A DNA stretch of 64,000 bases. Source: Algoriphagus sp. (GTDB lineage Bacteria > Bacteroidota > Bacteroidia > Cytophagales > Cyclobacteriaceae). Positions 15,694-23,941 of the stretch are shown here, piece by piece (the stretch's first letter is position 1; the number at the start of each line of letters is the position of its first letter). The position numbers and the translations under genes were made by a program. Location of the stretch: contig JANQWS010000061.1 of assembly GCA_030729785.1 (NCBI GenBank), positions 1-64,000 of the forward strand, read 5' to 3'. The notes under the pieces are model-generated. The model had not been told where the DNA came from, searched no databases, and was given only the letters and a program-made list of their open reading frames with translations.

Positions 15694-18660
15694 ATGTTTC
15701 TCAATTGCCACAGCCACTTCAGTTTCAAATACGGCACCTTGTCGGTAGATGCGCTCGTATCCGAAGCAAAAAATAGAAAGGTAGACGCCCTGGCGCTCAC
15801 AGACATCAACAGCAGTGCCGCGGTATTTCCTTTTATCCGAGCAGCACAAAAAGCAGGCATTCATCCGGTAATTGGAGTTGATTTTAGGAACGGCATCATC
15901 CAGCAATACATTGGCCTCGCACGAAATCAGGAAGGCCTGTACGAACTCAACAAGCACCTCTCCGAGCACCTACTACACAAGCGGCCTTTTGCGGACAAGG
16001 CACCGCACTTTGTAAATAGTTTTGTGGTCTATCCTTTTCCGAAGGAGTACTTTCCCTTGGCCGAGCACGAATATATTGGCATCCACCCCAGCCAACTCAA
16101 CAAGCTACATTCTTCGCCTTGGTACCGGAAACGAGAAAAATTAGTACTCCTGCAGCCAGTTAGTTTTTCCTCCAAATTGGAGTTTAATGCACACCGGCTC
16201 CTGCGCAGCATGGATCTGAATACACTGCTTAGCAAACTTCCTGTGCAGGAACAGGCAGATCCCTCGGATCAGCTCTATGGCTATGCAGCACTCATCGCTC
16301 GCTGCGAAAACCATAGCTACCTCCTCCTCAATGCCCAAAAGTTACTGGAGCAGTGCCAGTTTTCCTTCTACTTTCAAGCGGTCAAAAACAAGCGCGACCT
16401 ACTCGGTACCGGAGGAGAAGATTTGGACTACCTCCGACAGGAAACCTTCCGAGGAGCGCAGCAGCGCTATCCGAAGCTCTCTACAGCTGTGCAACAGCGC
16501 ATTGAAAAGGAGCTGGAATTGATTCAGCAAAAAGACTTTGTATCCTATTTTTTAATCAACTACGACCTAGTGCAGTTTGCCCATCGTCGTAATTTCTACC
16601 ATGTGGGACGAGGCTCTGGGGCCAATTCCGTGGTCGCTTACTGCTTGGGAATCACCGATGTAGACCCCATGGAACTAGACCTCTACTTTGAGCGCTTCAT
16701 CAACCTGTACCGCGAAAACCCTCCCGACTTTGACATTGACTTTAGTTGGACCGACCGCGATGAGGTGTTTGACTACTTATTTAAAAAATACAATGTAGGT
16801 CAAGAGGCCCATGTAGCGCTACTCGGCTCGTATAGCACCTTTCAGTACAACTCTGTGATCCGCGAACTGGGTAAGGTCTTTGGCCTACCCAAAGCAGAGA
16901 TTGAGTCCCTGCTGCAGCAGGCCAACAAAGCAGGCTATAGCCCCGATGGCTTGGGCAAGTTGATCCTTCGCTATGCACAGGTACTGCATGACATGCCTTC
17001 CCATCTGACTATTCATGCCTGTGGACTGTTGCTATCGCATAAGTCCATACATTACTATACCGCTACTAGTTTGCCTCCCAAAGGCTTTCCTGTGGCCCAT
17101 ATCGACATGCACGTAGCCGAAGACATCGGCTTACACAAATTTGATCTCCTAAGTCAGCGAGGGTTAGGACACATCAAGTCCAGCTTGGAGCTGATCCAGC
17201 GCAACCGGGGGATTGAAGTAGATATCCGAGCAGTAGCACAATTTAAGCAAGATCCTAAAATCAAGGAACTTCTTCGAAGCGGGCATACCATTGGCGCTTT
17301 TTATGTAGAATCTCCAGCCATGCGCATGCTGCTGGCCAAGCTGCAGGCCGATACCTACTTGGAGCTAGTGGCTGCCAGTTCCATCATCCGCCCTGGGGTA
17401 GCTCGATCGGGCATGATGCGGGAGTACATCTTACGGCATCGGGACCCAGAGCGCAGAAAACAAGCCCATCCCGTGCTCGCGGAGATCATGCCCGAGACCT
17501 ACGGCATCATGGTGTACCAGGAGGATGTGATCAAGGTAGCACATCATTTTGCTGGGCTGAGCCTGGCTGAGGCGGATGTGCTGCGCAGGGGCATGAGTGG
17601 CAAATCCCGCTCCAAGGACGAGTTTGAGCGAGTGAAGGCTGCCTACTTTAACAACTGCAAGCGACTGGGGAGGAAGGATGCCGAGGCGGCTGCCGTATGG
17701 ATGCAGATTGAGAGTTTTGCAGGCTATTCCTTCGCCAAGGGGCACTCTGCTTCCTTTGCGGTGGAGAGCTACCAAAGCATGTACCTGAAGGCCTACTTCC
17801 CCTTGGAATTTATGGTGGGGGTGATCAATAATTTTGGAGGGTTTTACTCCACCGAATTTTACGTACATGAGTTGCGCATGCAAGGGGCCACAATAGAAGC
17901 CCCCCACCTCAACGAGAGCGATTACCTGACTCGAATCAGTGGGACGACCGTTTACTTGGGCTGGATCCACCTGAAGCACCTTGAAAAACGAACCGTGGAG
18001 CGTCTCTTGCAGGAGCGGCAGGCACAGGGCTCTTTTTTGGGGCTGGAGGATTTTGTGCGACGGGTCTCCTGTGGACTGGAGCAGTTGCTGATTTTGATTC
18101 GAATCCAGGCGTTCCGATTCACGGGCAAACCCAAGCAGCAGCTCTTATGGGAGGCCCACTTTCTCCACCACAAGCAGGTGGGAGCACGACCTACGGAGGA
18201 ACTGTTTGTGCATTCGGCAGGAGGCAATTCTTGGGAGAGCTTGCCTCCTCAGGTGCCGGTATTGGAGGAGTTAGATGTGCGTCAGGACATCTTGGATCAA
18301 ATCGATATTTTGGAATTTCCACTGGAATCCCCCTTTCATTTGCTCCAGGATCCAGACATCCAGGGGGTAAAGGCGAAGGAGCTGCCGCAGCGGTTAGGAA
18401 AAATCGTACAGGTAATTGGCTACTTGGTCACCGTCAAGTACACCCGGACGATCAAGGGGGAAGTCATGAATTTTGGGACCTTTATCGATTCAGAAGGGCG
18501 TTGGATCGATACGGTCCACTTCCCGCCTACGGTCAAACAGTATCCATTCAAAGGTCGAGCGATCTACTGCATCGAGGGGAAGGTAGTGGAAGAGTTTGGC
18601 TTCTACTCGCTCGAGGTGCAGCGCATGGAACGGATGGCCTATTGGAATGCGGAGGGGTAG
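15694..18660 (+). CDS. dnaE2: DNA polymerase III alpha subunit, DnaE2/ImuC type
   Basis: A 988-residue C-family polymerase, shorter than a replicative DnaE (about 1150-1200) and of the size of the accessory alpha subunit used in translesion or SOS mutagenesis. The N-terminal PHP domain has HSHFSF, but the usual LTDHGN is LTDINS, so a metal-binding His is missing. The polymerase core has GRGSGANSVVAYCLGITDVDP, catalytic Asp residues in PPDFDIDFSW and KFDLLSQRGLG, and FAGYSFAKGHSASFAVESY. A C-terminal OB-like domain follows. I chose ATG at 15694 (MFLNCHSHFSF) over an upstream in-frame start at 15628. No imuA or imuB lies next to it. The gene is visibly GC-richer than its neighbours. Confidence 0.88.
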   Translation: MFLNCHSHFSFKYGTLSVDALVSEAKNRKVDALALTDINSSAAVFPFIRAAQKAGIHPVIGVDFRNGIIQQYIGLARNQEGLYELNKHLSEHLLHKRPFADKAPHFVNSFVVYPFPKEYFPLAEHEYIGIHPSQLNKLHSSPWYRKREKLVLLQPVSFSSKLEFNAHRLLRSMDLNTLLSKLPVQEQADPSDQLYGYAALIARCENHSYLLLNAQKLLEQCQFSFYFQAVKNKRDLLGTGGEDLDYLRQETFRGAQQRYPKLSTAVQQRIEKELELIQQKDFVSYFLINYDLVQFAHRRNFYHVGRGSGANSVVAYCLGITDVDPMELDLYFERFINLYRENPPDFDIDFSWTDRDEVFDYLFKKYNVGQEAHVALLGSYSTFQYNSVIRELGKVFGLPKAEIESLLQQANKAGYSPDGLGKLILRYAQVLHDMPSHLTIHACGLLLSHKSIHYYTATSLPPKGFPVAHIDMHVAEDIGLHKFDLLSQRGLGHIKSSLELIQRNRGIEVDIRAVAQFKQDPKIKELLRSGHTIGAFYVESPAMRMLLAKLQADTYLELVAASSIIRPGVARSGMMREYILRHRDPERRKQAHPVLAEIMPETYGIMVYQEDVIKVAHHFAGLSLAEADVLRRGMSGKSRSKDEFERVKAAYFNNCKRLGRKDAEAAAVWMQIESFAGYSFAKGHSASFAVESYQSMYLKAYFPLEFMVGVINNFGGFYSTEFYVHELRMQGATIEAPHLNESDYLTRISGTTVYLGWIHLKHLEKRTVERLLQERQAQGSFLGLEDFVRRVSCGLEQLLILIRIQAFRFTGKPKQQLLWEAHFLHHKQVGARPTEELFVHSAGGNSWESLPPQVPVLEELDVRQDILDQIDILEFPLESPFHLLQDPDIQGVKAKELPQRLGKIVQVIGYLVTVKYTRTIKGEVMNFGTFIDSEGRWIDTVHFPPTVKQYPFKGRAIYCIEGKVVEEFGFYSLEVQRMERMAYWNAEG

Positions 18661-18732
18661 GGAGATGGGATTAGCGTTTTTAGCCAAGTATGAAGGAAAA
18701 CACCAAGAAACCCTACCTCTTTACCAGTTAAG

Positions 18733-19380
18733 TTATTCCTTCAATTTGTACACTACCGAATACTTCAGGCCAGCAGAATGCTTACCTGGTCCAACTACTT
18801 CTTGAGGTCTACTTCCATCTGAATACAAGATGTACGTATACTCCAAAATCTTTCCACTAATGGCGTTAATGTTGAAAATGTCAGGGGTTTTTGGATTAAC
18901 ATTTTCTAAAAATTTGATCCCTACATAAACACGCTCATTAGGTGACAAGCTTATTTCTTTGGTGGATAAATCTATGTACAGACTGTTTTTCAACTTACTG
19001 GTCACCAAATATTTCTCTGAAAAATCAGTATAAGAAGCCATTGGCATCCCATCTTCTTCTTTGACCACCACCGGCTGTATATAAAAGCCAGACGAATCCT
19101 GATCCCATTCATAATTGAAGTAAAACTCCAAACCATCCAATTGAATAGAAGATTTTTCCGGGTTTAAAAAACCCATTACTACTGCAATTTTTCCCCGTAT
19201 TCCAGGTCCAAAAGCATTAACTTTATTTTCTCTATGCTTTTTTGAAAAACTGGAATAGATCAATAGCTCGTCCGTAGGGATGATTTCAACAGCATCTAAC
19301 TCGATTATTTGAATTTCTTGAGCTATCAAGTTGAATCCAATCAAAGAAACAATAGAATAAAGTATGATTATTTTTTTCAC
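18733..19380 (-). CDS. exported hypothetical protein
   Basis: 215 residues with a Sec signal peptide (MKKIIILYSIVSLIGFNLIAQ). The mature part is beta-rich: an IQLDGLEFYFNYEWD strand, then VVVKEEDGMPMASYTDF, and a YIDLSTKEISLSPNERVYVGIKFLE stretch. This pattern resembles the beta-sandwich region found in Bacteroidota surface proteins beside carboxypeptidase-regulatory-like domains, but I do not recognise a named family. It converges on dnaE2 and lies downstream of a second small secreted gene with a terminator between. Confidence 0.75.
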   Translation of the reverse strand: MKKIIILYSIVSLIGFNLIAQEIQIIELDAVEIIPTDELLIYSSFSKKHRENKVNAFGPGIRGKIAVVMGFLNPEKSSIQLDGLEFYFNYEWDQDSSGFYIQPVVVKEEDGMPMASYTDFSEKYLVTSKLKNSLYIDLSTKEISLSPNERVYVGIKFLENVNPKTPDIFNINAISGKILEYTYILYSDGSRPQEVVGPGKHSAGLKYSVVYKLKE

Positions 19381-19389
19381 GAGAAATAC

Positions 19390-19420
19390 AAAATAAAGAG
19401 GGGGAAATATCCCCTCTAAT
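19390..19420 (-). terminator. intrinsic terminator after the small secreted gene
   Basis: On the minus strand AGAGGGG pairs with CCCCTCT over a short loop, followed by TTTATTTTG. It sits between the 74-residue gene and the next minus-strand gene. Confidence 0.65.
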
Positions 19421-19454
19421 TTAAATTTATAGCTGATTTAGCCTGTAATCCATT

Positions 19455-19679
19455 TCAGTCATATCGGCAGAACATGTCAGTCATATCGGTAATTGACCCA
19501 ACATTAATCCAGAAAAACCTTTGCTTACATGTTGTCATTGTAACACTACAAACACCATTGTCAGTAGTAACTGACGAACATTCCTGACCAAACATTTTAG
19601 CCTCTGCCTGATAAGGCAGGAAAAATAAGCTTGCAAACACCCCTACAAGAAACACTTTTTTAAATTTTAAAGCTTTCAT
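19455..19679 (-). CDS. small exported cysteine-containing protein
   Basis: 74 residues: MKALKFKKVFLVGVFASLFFL is a signal peptide with likely cleavage after QAEA. The roughly 46-residue mature part has four cysteines (GQEC, GVC, TTC, MFC), possibly two disulfides. I chose ATG at 19679; an upstream extension lacks a signal peptide. The last codons lie in a 13-base direct repeat (19455-19467 and 19477-19489) out of step with the frame. The C-terminus may therefore be altered relative to relatives. The function is unknown; small secreted Bacteroidota peptides of this shape are common and poorly described. Confidence 0.6.
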   Translation of the reverse strand: MKALKFKKVFLVGVFASLFFLPYQAEAKMFGQECSSVTTDNGVCSVTMTTCKQRFFWINVGSITDMTDMFCRYD

Positions 19680-19785
19680 TTTCAAAAAATTAGTTTGTCC
19701 CCTTTCGCATAATACCGGGCGGGAAGCCTGTACCCTTAAAAAATCACGGTGCCTCTGCACTTTTTTACCACGATTAACCACCACC

Positions 19786-19919
19786 AAGCCAGGAGAGGGA
19801 GCAGATTAAAAAAATCAGTTCAAAAAATCACCCTTAAGAAGACTTGCCCTTTCCTCTTAAAAAACTAGATTAAAAAATAGGTAAAAAAATCACCCTTTGA
19901 TGCTTCCTCTCCTGCCTGG
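19786..19919. repeat. inverted-repeat-bounded intergenic element
   Basis: Left arm CCAGGAGAGGGAGCA (from 19789) and right arm 19901-19919 (reverse complement CCAGGCAGGAGAGGAAGCA) are inverted copies differing by a 4-base indel and one substitution. Inside are two direct copies of a gattaaaaaa...aaaaaatcaccctt unit. No open frame is present. The rest of 19680-20083 shows no gene. Confidence 0.5.
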
Positions 19920-20083
19920 TAAGCGAAAGAAAGATAGTTGTAAACGAATGGAATACAGGAAAAGCCTCCACACTGGAGAAATAGATTTTTGGTAGTTAAA
20001 CCCAATTGTTTTAGCTAAAAAAGGAGAGGTAGTAAATCCAGCAAAAAAATGAATAGAAAGTCGTGATTTTAGTAAAATATACT

Positions 20084-20127
20084 AAAAATAGCCTCCGTTG
20101 AGAGATATAATTTTAACTCAAAGGAGA
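20084..20127 (-). terminator. probable terminator of the ENPP-like gene
   Basis: On the minus strand CTCCTTTGAG pairs with CTCAACGGAG with one mismatch over a 14-base loop, followed shortly by TATTTTT. It begins just after the stop codon at 20132. Confidence 0.5.
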
Positions 20128-20131
20128 CCTG

Positions 20132-21367
20132 TTAGTGGAGCACGGATTCCAAAACTGAAGGGTCCCCATCCAAATTTGCAGGAAGGGGAAGATTTAAAAT
20201 TCGGCACAAAAGAGGATAGATATGGATGTTTTGAAACGGTTCCAACTCCAAACCTACCTTGATCTGCGGTCCCTTCGCATAAAAAATTCCGTGCATATCC
20301 TCGTAGCGTGGTGTAAATCCATGCTCCCCAAAGACCTTTGTCTGAAAGCGAGCAGCATTGTTTTGATAGCGAACCTTTCCTCGTACATCGGTCAAATAAT
20401 ACCCTTGGTTTGGCAGAATCAAGAGGTCCCCTTTGCGCTGGGGAAAAGCAGCCAAGTCCTTGTAGTTATCGGTGGTACTTAGGTCATCGATACGAATGTT
20501 TGGATGGCGAGCCTGAAGAAGTTGAATTACACGTGCCTTCTCCCTAGGGTCTTCCAAATGAAGGTGAGCCAAAGCTCCATTGTTGACCACACGCCCTTGT
20601 ATCCCCTCGGTCAAGTCCTCCAGCAAAATTAAATTTTCCTGCTTCACTTCTGTCATTCCATGATCCGACACAAGTACCACATGGATGGGAAGATCAAAGC
20701 TTTCCAGTCCTTCAAATAAGGCGCCAAGCTCGTGATCCAATCGATCCACCGTTTTTTTCAACTCCAAGTCATTGTTGGGCCCATACCGATGACCTGTATC
20801 GTCCATATCTGAAAAGTAAAGAGTGATCAATCTAGGACGCTCGGTGGCAGGCAATCGCAGCCAATCAAAAACTTTTGCAATTCGGGTCAAGTTCGGCACT
20901 CCCCCATCGTAATCGTAGTAATAACTGGGACGAACTCCCTGAATCGGGGCTTCGGTACCCACAAAAAAGTAACTCGCCGCTTTAATCCCATGTTGCTCGG
21001 CTAGTACCCAGATCGGCGTGCCTCCATACCAATACCCATCTTGCACAATCTCTCGATTGCCCATGGTGTACACTTGGTCTTTGAAGGGCTCGTAAAAGGC
21101 ATTATCTACCAAGCCATGGTGCTCGGGAAGCATCCCAGTAGCAATGCTGTAGTGATTGGGAAAGGTTTTGGAGGGGAAAGAAGGAATTAGCCCTTTGGCA
21201 GCAGTGCCTTCAGCTATAAATCGGGTCAGGTTCTCGGGCTGAAAGCGCTCCACATAATCGTAGCGAAAGCCATCTAGCGAAATCAAGATGACAATGGGTT
21301 CTTTCTCCTGAGAAAAAGTTGTTTTAGCTACGCAAAATAGACCTAGAAAAATGAGTAGTGCACGCAT
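20132..21367 (-). CDS. secreted ENPP-type nucleotide pyrophosphatase/phosphodiesterase
   Basis: 411 residues with a Sec signal (MRALLIFLGLFCVAKTTFSQ). It belongs to the alkaline-phosphatase superfamily. Metal ligands and nucleophile are visible: Asp in LISLDGFRYDY, nucleophilic Thr in SKTFPNHYSIATG, SDMDDTGHRYGP, VSDHGMTE and GEHGFTPR. It probably hydrolyses nucleotide or phosphodiester substrates outside the cytoplasm. The family alone does not fix substrate choice. It is divergent from the GH144-like gene and may share regulation with it. Confidence 0.92.
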   Translation of the reverse strand: MRALLIFLGLFCVAKTTFSQEKEPIVILISLDGFRYDYVERFQPENLTRFIAEGTAAKGLIPSFPSKTFPNHYSIATGMLPEHHGLVDNAFYEPFKDQVYTMGNREIVQDGYWYGGTPIWVLAEQHGIKAASYFFVGTEAPIQGVRPSYYYDYDGGVPNLTRIAKVFDWLRLPATERPRLITLYFSDMDDTGHRYGPNNDLELKKTVDRLDHELGALFEGLESFDLPIHVVLVSDHGMTEVKQENLILLEDLTEGIQGRVVNNGALAHLHLEDPREKARVIQLLQARHPNIRIDDLSTTDNYKDLAAFPQRKGDLLILPNQGYYLTDVRGKVRYQNNAARFQTKVFGEHGFTPRYEDMHGIFYAKGPQIKVGLELEPFQNIHIYPLLCRILNLPLPANLDGDPSVLESVLH

Positions 21368-21400
21368 CCTTTATTTTTTTACACTAAAGTAAATAGCGTG

Positions 21401-21415
21401 TCTTGTCAAACAAGA
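21401..21415. promoter_or_regulatory. possible operator between divergent ENPP and GH144-like genes
   Basis: TCTTGT-caa-ACAAGA is a perfect 6-bp inverted repeat in the 83-base divergent spacer. Its placement suits a dimeric regulator, but no regulator gene is adjacent. Confidence 0.3.
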
Positions 21416-21450
21416 AGTATTGCTGATATTTCCTAGAAATTCAATTTACT

Positions 21451-22788
21451 ATGCGAACCTTCCTTCTTTTTTTATCTATTTTTTCTACCGCCTGCGTCTC
21501 CGCAGAAAAGAACTCGTCAGACATAAAAATCCAACTGAGTGATGAACAACTCTTGGATACAGTCCAATACTATACCTTTCAATATTTTTGGAAGGGGGCG
21601 GAACCCAATTCAGGAATGGCTCCTGAGCGAATCCATTGGGATGGAAACTACCCAGCCCAGGATGCTCATATCGTCACTACTGGGGGGACTGGTATGGGGC
21701 TTATTGGGATTTTGGGAGCTATTGAGCGAGGATGGATCAGCCAAGCTCAAGCCATAGAACGCTTTCAAAAAATTCTTAATTTCTTAGAAAAGGCAGACCG
21801 ATGGCAGGGAATTTGGCCCCATTGGCTAGATGGTAAGACCGGAAAAGTAAAACCTTTTTCTCAAAAAGATGACGGGGCTGACTTAGTAGAATCAGCTTTC
21901 TTGATGCAGGGGCTTTTGGCTGTTCGAGAGTACTACAAAAATGGACCTGCTGAAGAAAGGTCCATTGCTTCACGAATTCATCAATTGTGGGTGGAAATGG
22001 AATGGGATTTTCATAGTAGGGGTGAAAATGTGCTGTATTGGCATTGGTCACCAAATTTTTCTTGGGACATGAATTTCGCATTGGAAGGCTACAATGAAGC
22101 TCTCATTGCTTACATTTTAGCAGCCTCATCCCCTACCTATTCCGTCGATGCACCAACCTACCACCAAGGTTGGGGAAGATCTGGTAGAATTCGTGCAGAA
22201 AATGCCGGAGCTTATGGGTTTTCTCTCCAACTTAGACACCAAGGGGCTGAAAAATACGGAGGTCCTTTATTTTGGGCACATTACTCCTTTTTAGGCCTCA
22301 ATCCCAAAGGCCTTAAAGACCAGTACGCAGATTATTGGACTGAAAATAGAAACCAAACCTTGATCAATCGAGCTTGGTGCATTGCTAATCCGGGCCGATT
22401 CCAAGGCTATGGTGAAAAACTTTGGGGACTCACTGCTTCCTATTCCACCTCAGGATATCATGCACACCGCCCAGACGATGACAAAGGAGTCATTTCCCCG
22501 ACAGCAGCCATCTCCTCAATCGTATACACACCAAAAGAATCGATGGCAGTAATTCGAAATCTTTATGAAACTTATGGAAAAAAGGTTTTTGGACCCTATG
22601 GATTTTACGATGCTCTGAGTCCTGAATACGATTATTTTCCCCAGCAATACTTGGCAATTGATCAGGGACCTGCAGTGTCCATGCTCGAAAATTACCGAAC
22701 AGGACTTGGATGGAAGCTGTTCATGCAAGCACCAGAAGTTCAAGAAGGTTTGAAAAAACTAGGTTTTACTTACCAAAGCAAAAATTGA
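21451..22788 (+). CDS. glucoamylase-family (GH144-like) glycoside hydrolase
   Basis: 445 residues with an N-terminal signal (MRTFLLFLSIFSTACVSAEK), possibly a lipoprotein at Cys15, although the lipobox is imperfect. The (alpha/alpha)6-type body has QYYTFQYFWKGAEPNSGMAPE, VTTGGTGMGLIGILGAIERGW, DDGADLVESAFLMQGLLA, ENVLYWHWSPNFSWDMN and SYSTSGYHAHRPDDDKGVISPTA (given in part). This matches the glycoamylase-like family that includes GH144 endo-beta-1,2-glucanases. Beta-1,2-glucan is the likely but unproven substrate. It is divergent from the ENPP gene and has no SusCD partner nearby. Confidence 0.88.
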   Translation: MRTFLLFLSIFSTACVSAEKNSSDIKIQLSDEQLLDTVQYYTFQYFWKGAEPNSGMAPERIHWDGNYPAQDAHIVTTGGTGMGLIGILGAIERGWISQAQAIERFQKILNFLEKADRWQGIWPHWLDGKTGKVKPFSQKDDGADLVESAFLMQGLLAVREYYKNGPAEERSIASRIHQLWVEMEWDFHSRGENVLYWHWSPNFSWDMNFALEGYNEALIAYILAASSPTYSVDAPTYHQGWGRSGRIRAENAGAYGFSLQLRHQGAEKYGGPLFWAHYSFLGLNPKGLKDQYADYWTENRNQTLINRAWCIANPGRFQGYGEKLWGLTASYSTSGYHAHRPDDDKGVISPTAAISSIVYTPKESMAVIRNLYETYGKKVFGPYGFYDALSPEYDYFPQQYLAIDQGPAVSMLENYRTGLGWKLFMQAPEVQEGLKKLGFTYQSKN

Positions 22789-22810
22789 GCGGATCTAAAA
22801 GAATTACCCA

Positions 22811-23335
22811 TCAAATCTCCACTCGCATCAACCAATCGTTTTGGATTTCATTCCCGAAGGGAAAGGGATGACTTCCAAAAATGCGAAGTCCATTTTTCTC
22901 GTAAAAACGAATTGCACGGGCATTGTGCTCCCAAACACCTAACCATAGCCAAGTTTTTCCCTCCTGCCTCGCAAAATTAATCCCCGCATCCAGGAGCAAT
23001 TGCCCCAGCCCAGTACCCCATACTTCCTTCAAGGTATACAAGCGCGCCACCTCTACAGAAGTAGGGTCTTGTATATCGGCCTGTGCAGCTGCCAAGTTGA
23101 GTTTGGTGTAGCCCACGAGTTTCCCTTCCAAACTTGCCACAATAAATAGCGAAGCCGATTCCTTCATTTCATTAGTCAACTTTTCCTCGGTAAAGGCTTC
23201 TTCAAGATAGGCTTGCACATTCTCTGGCTTATTTCCTGCGGAAAATGCCTGCAGAAAAGCGGTCCGTGCCAGGGCTAAAAGCTCAGGCAAATCAGAAAAT
23301 GTGGCTTTCCGTAGCTTGGGAACAGAGGTGTTCAC
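22811..23335 (-). CDS. GNAT family N-acetyltransferase
   Basis: 174 residues with a single GNAT fold. The acetyl-CoA loop is EVWGTGLGQLLLDAGI. Also present are LVGYTKLN, VARLYTLKE, LWLGVWEHNARAIRFYEKNGL and a terminal NDWLMRVEI strand. The acceptor substrate is unknown. It converges on the GH144-like gene with only 22 bases between and no obvious terminator. It is 4 bases downstream of the next minus-strand gene, so they may be co-transcribed. Confidence 0.9.
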   Translation of the reverse strand: MNTSVPKLRKATFSDLPELLALARTAFLQAFSAGNKPENVQAYLEEAFTEEKLTNEMKESASLFIVASLEGKLVGYTKLNLAAAQADIQDPTSVEVARLYTLKEVWGTGLGQLLLDAGINFARQEGKTWLWLGVWEHNARAIRFYEKNGLRIFGSHPFPFGNEIQNDWLMRVEI

Positions 23336-23339
23336 TTGA

Positions 23340-23936
23340 TTATAGTTTTTTGAGGGCTACTGAAATTTGCGAAATGGGAAACTCTCCCAAAATCGCTCGG
23401 TAATTGCCTTTGGGACTAATCACTACAAAGCTCTTACATGGATAAGGGAATTGAAAAAAATACTTCGCAAAAACCCCCTCTGGATCAGGAATCCAAGAGT
23501 GAATACCTGCATATTTTTCCAATCCATGTGCTTGCTGGTATAAGTAAACTGGTGGGGCTGTTCCAAACTTTTTGGCATACTTGAGAACAGCATCGTAATT
23601 GGAACGGAGCAATTTCGGGTCTGAAGTAGCAGGAGCAGAATTGCACTCATCCTTGCCCGGATAAAAAATAACCACCAAAGGCTTACCTGCCTGAAAATCA
23701 GCTAACATCCCCAATTTTTCATACAACAACTTGGCATTGGTCACCCCTACTGGCATCCGGTGTACCAGGCGCATATCCCCAGGCGACTCAGCCGGCACCC
23801 CAAAGTAGGGACCCGATAGGATCTTATCTTCGTATTCGGTGTATAAAATCCTCCGCCCCGCCTCATTGAAGTAGGTTTGGGCGTTTAGTCCTAGGCCTCC
23901 ACCCAGCAGCAGCCAAATAGTAAATAAAAACCGCAT
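23340..23936 (-). CDS. exported hypothetical protein, possibly thioredoxin-like
   Basis: 198 residues from ATG at 23936 (MRFLFTIWLLLGGGLGLNAQ, a Sec signal). A TTG three codons earlier is less likely. The segment PLVVIFYPGKDECNSA, then SNYDAVLKYAKKFGTAPPVYLYQ and KSFVVISPKGNYRAILGEFP, resembles a thioredoxin-like order of strands and helices without a CxxC. I do not recognise a family. It follows the symporter gene by 5 bases and precedes the GNAT gene by 4 bases. Confidence 0.65.
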   Translation of the reverse strand: MRFLFTIWLLLGGGLGLNAQTYFNEAGRRILYTEYEDKILSGPYFGVPAESPGDMRLVHRMPVGVTNAKLLYEKLGMLADFQAGKPLVVIFYPGKDECNSAPATSDPKLLRSNYDAVLKYAKKFGTAPPVYLYQQAHGLEKYAGIHSWIPDPEGVFAKYFFQFPYPCKSFVVISPKGNYRAILGEFPISQISVALKKL

Positions 23937-23941
23937 TTTAC

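Noticed and set aside
17431-17979. Open minus-strand frame of 182 codons in dnaE2
   Set aside because: It is antisense to strongly conserved polymerase motifs; the open frame follows from GC-rich codons.
18147-18674. Open plus-strand frame of 175 codons overlapping the dnaE2 3' end
   Set aside because: Gly/Arg-rich shadow in another frame of the same conserved gene.
20067-20087. Hairpin TTTTAGTA/TACTAAAA as a terminator
   Set aside because: Only weak A-T pairs and no T run; the GC-containing hairpin at 20093-20126 is the better candidate.
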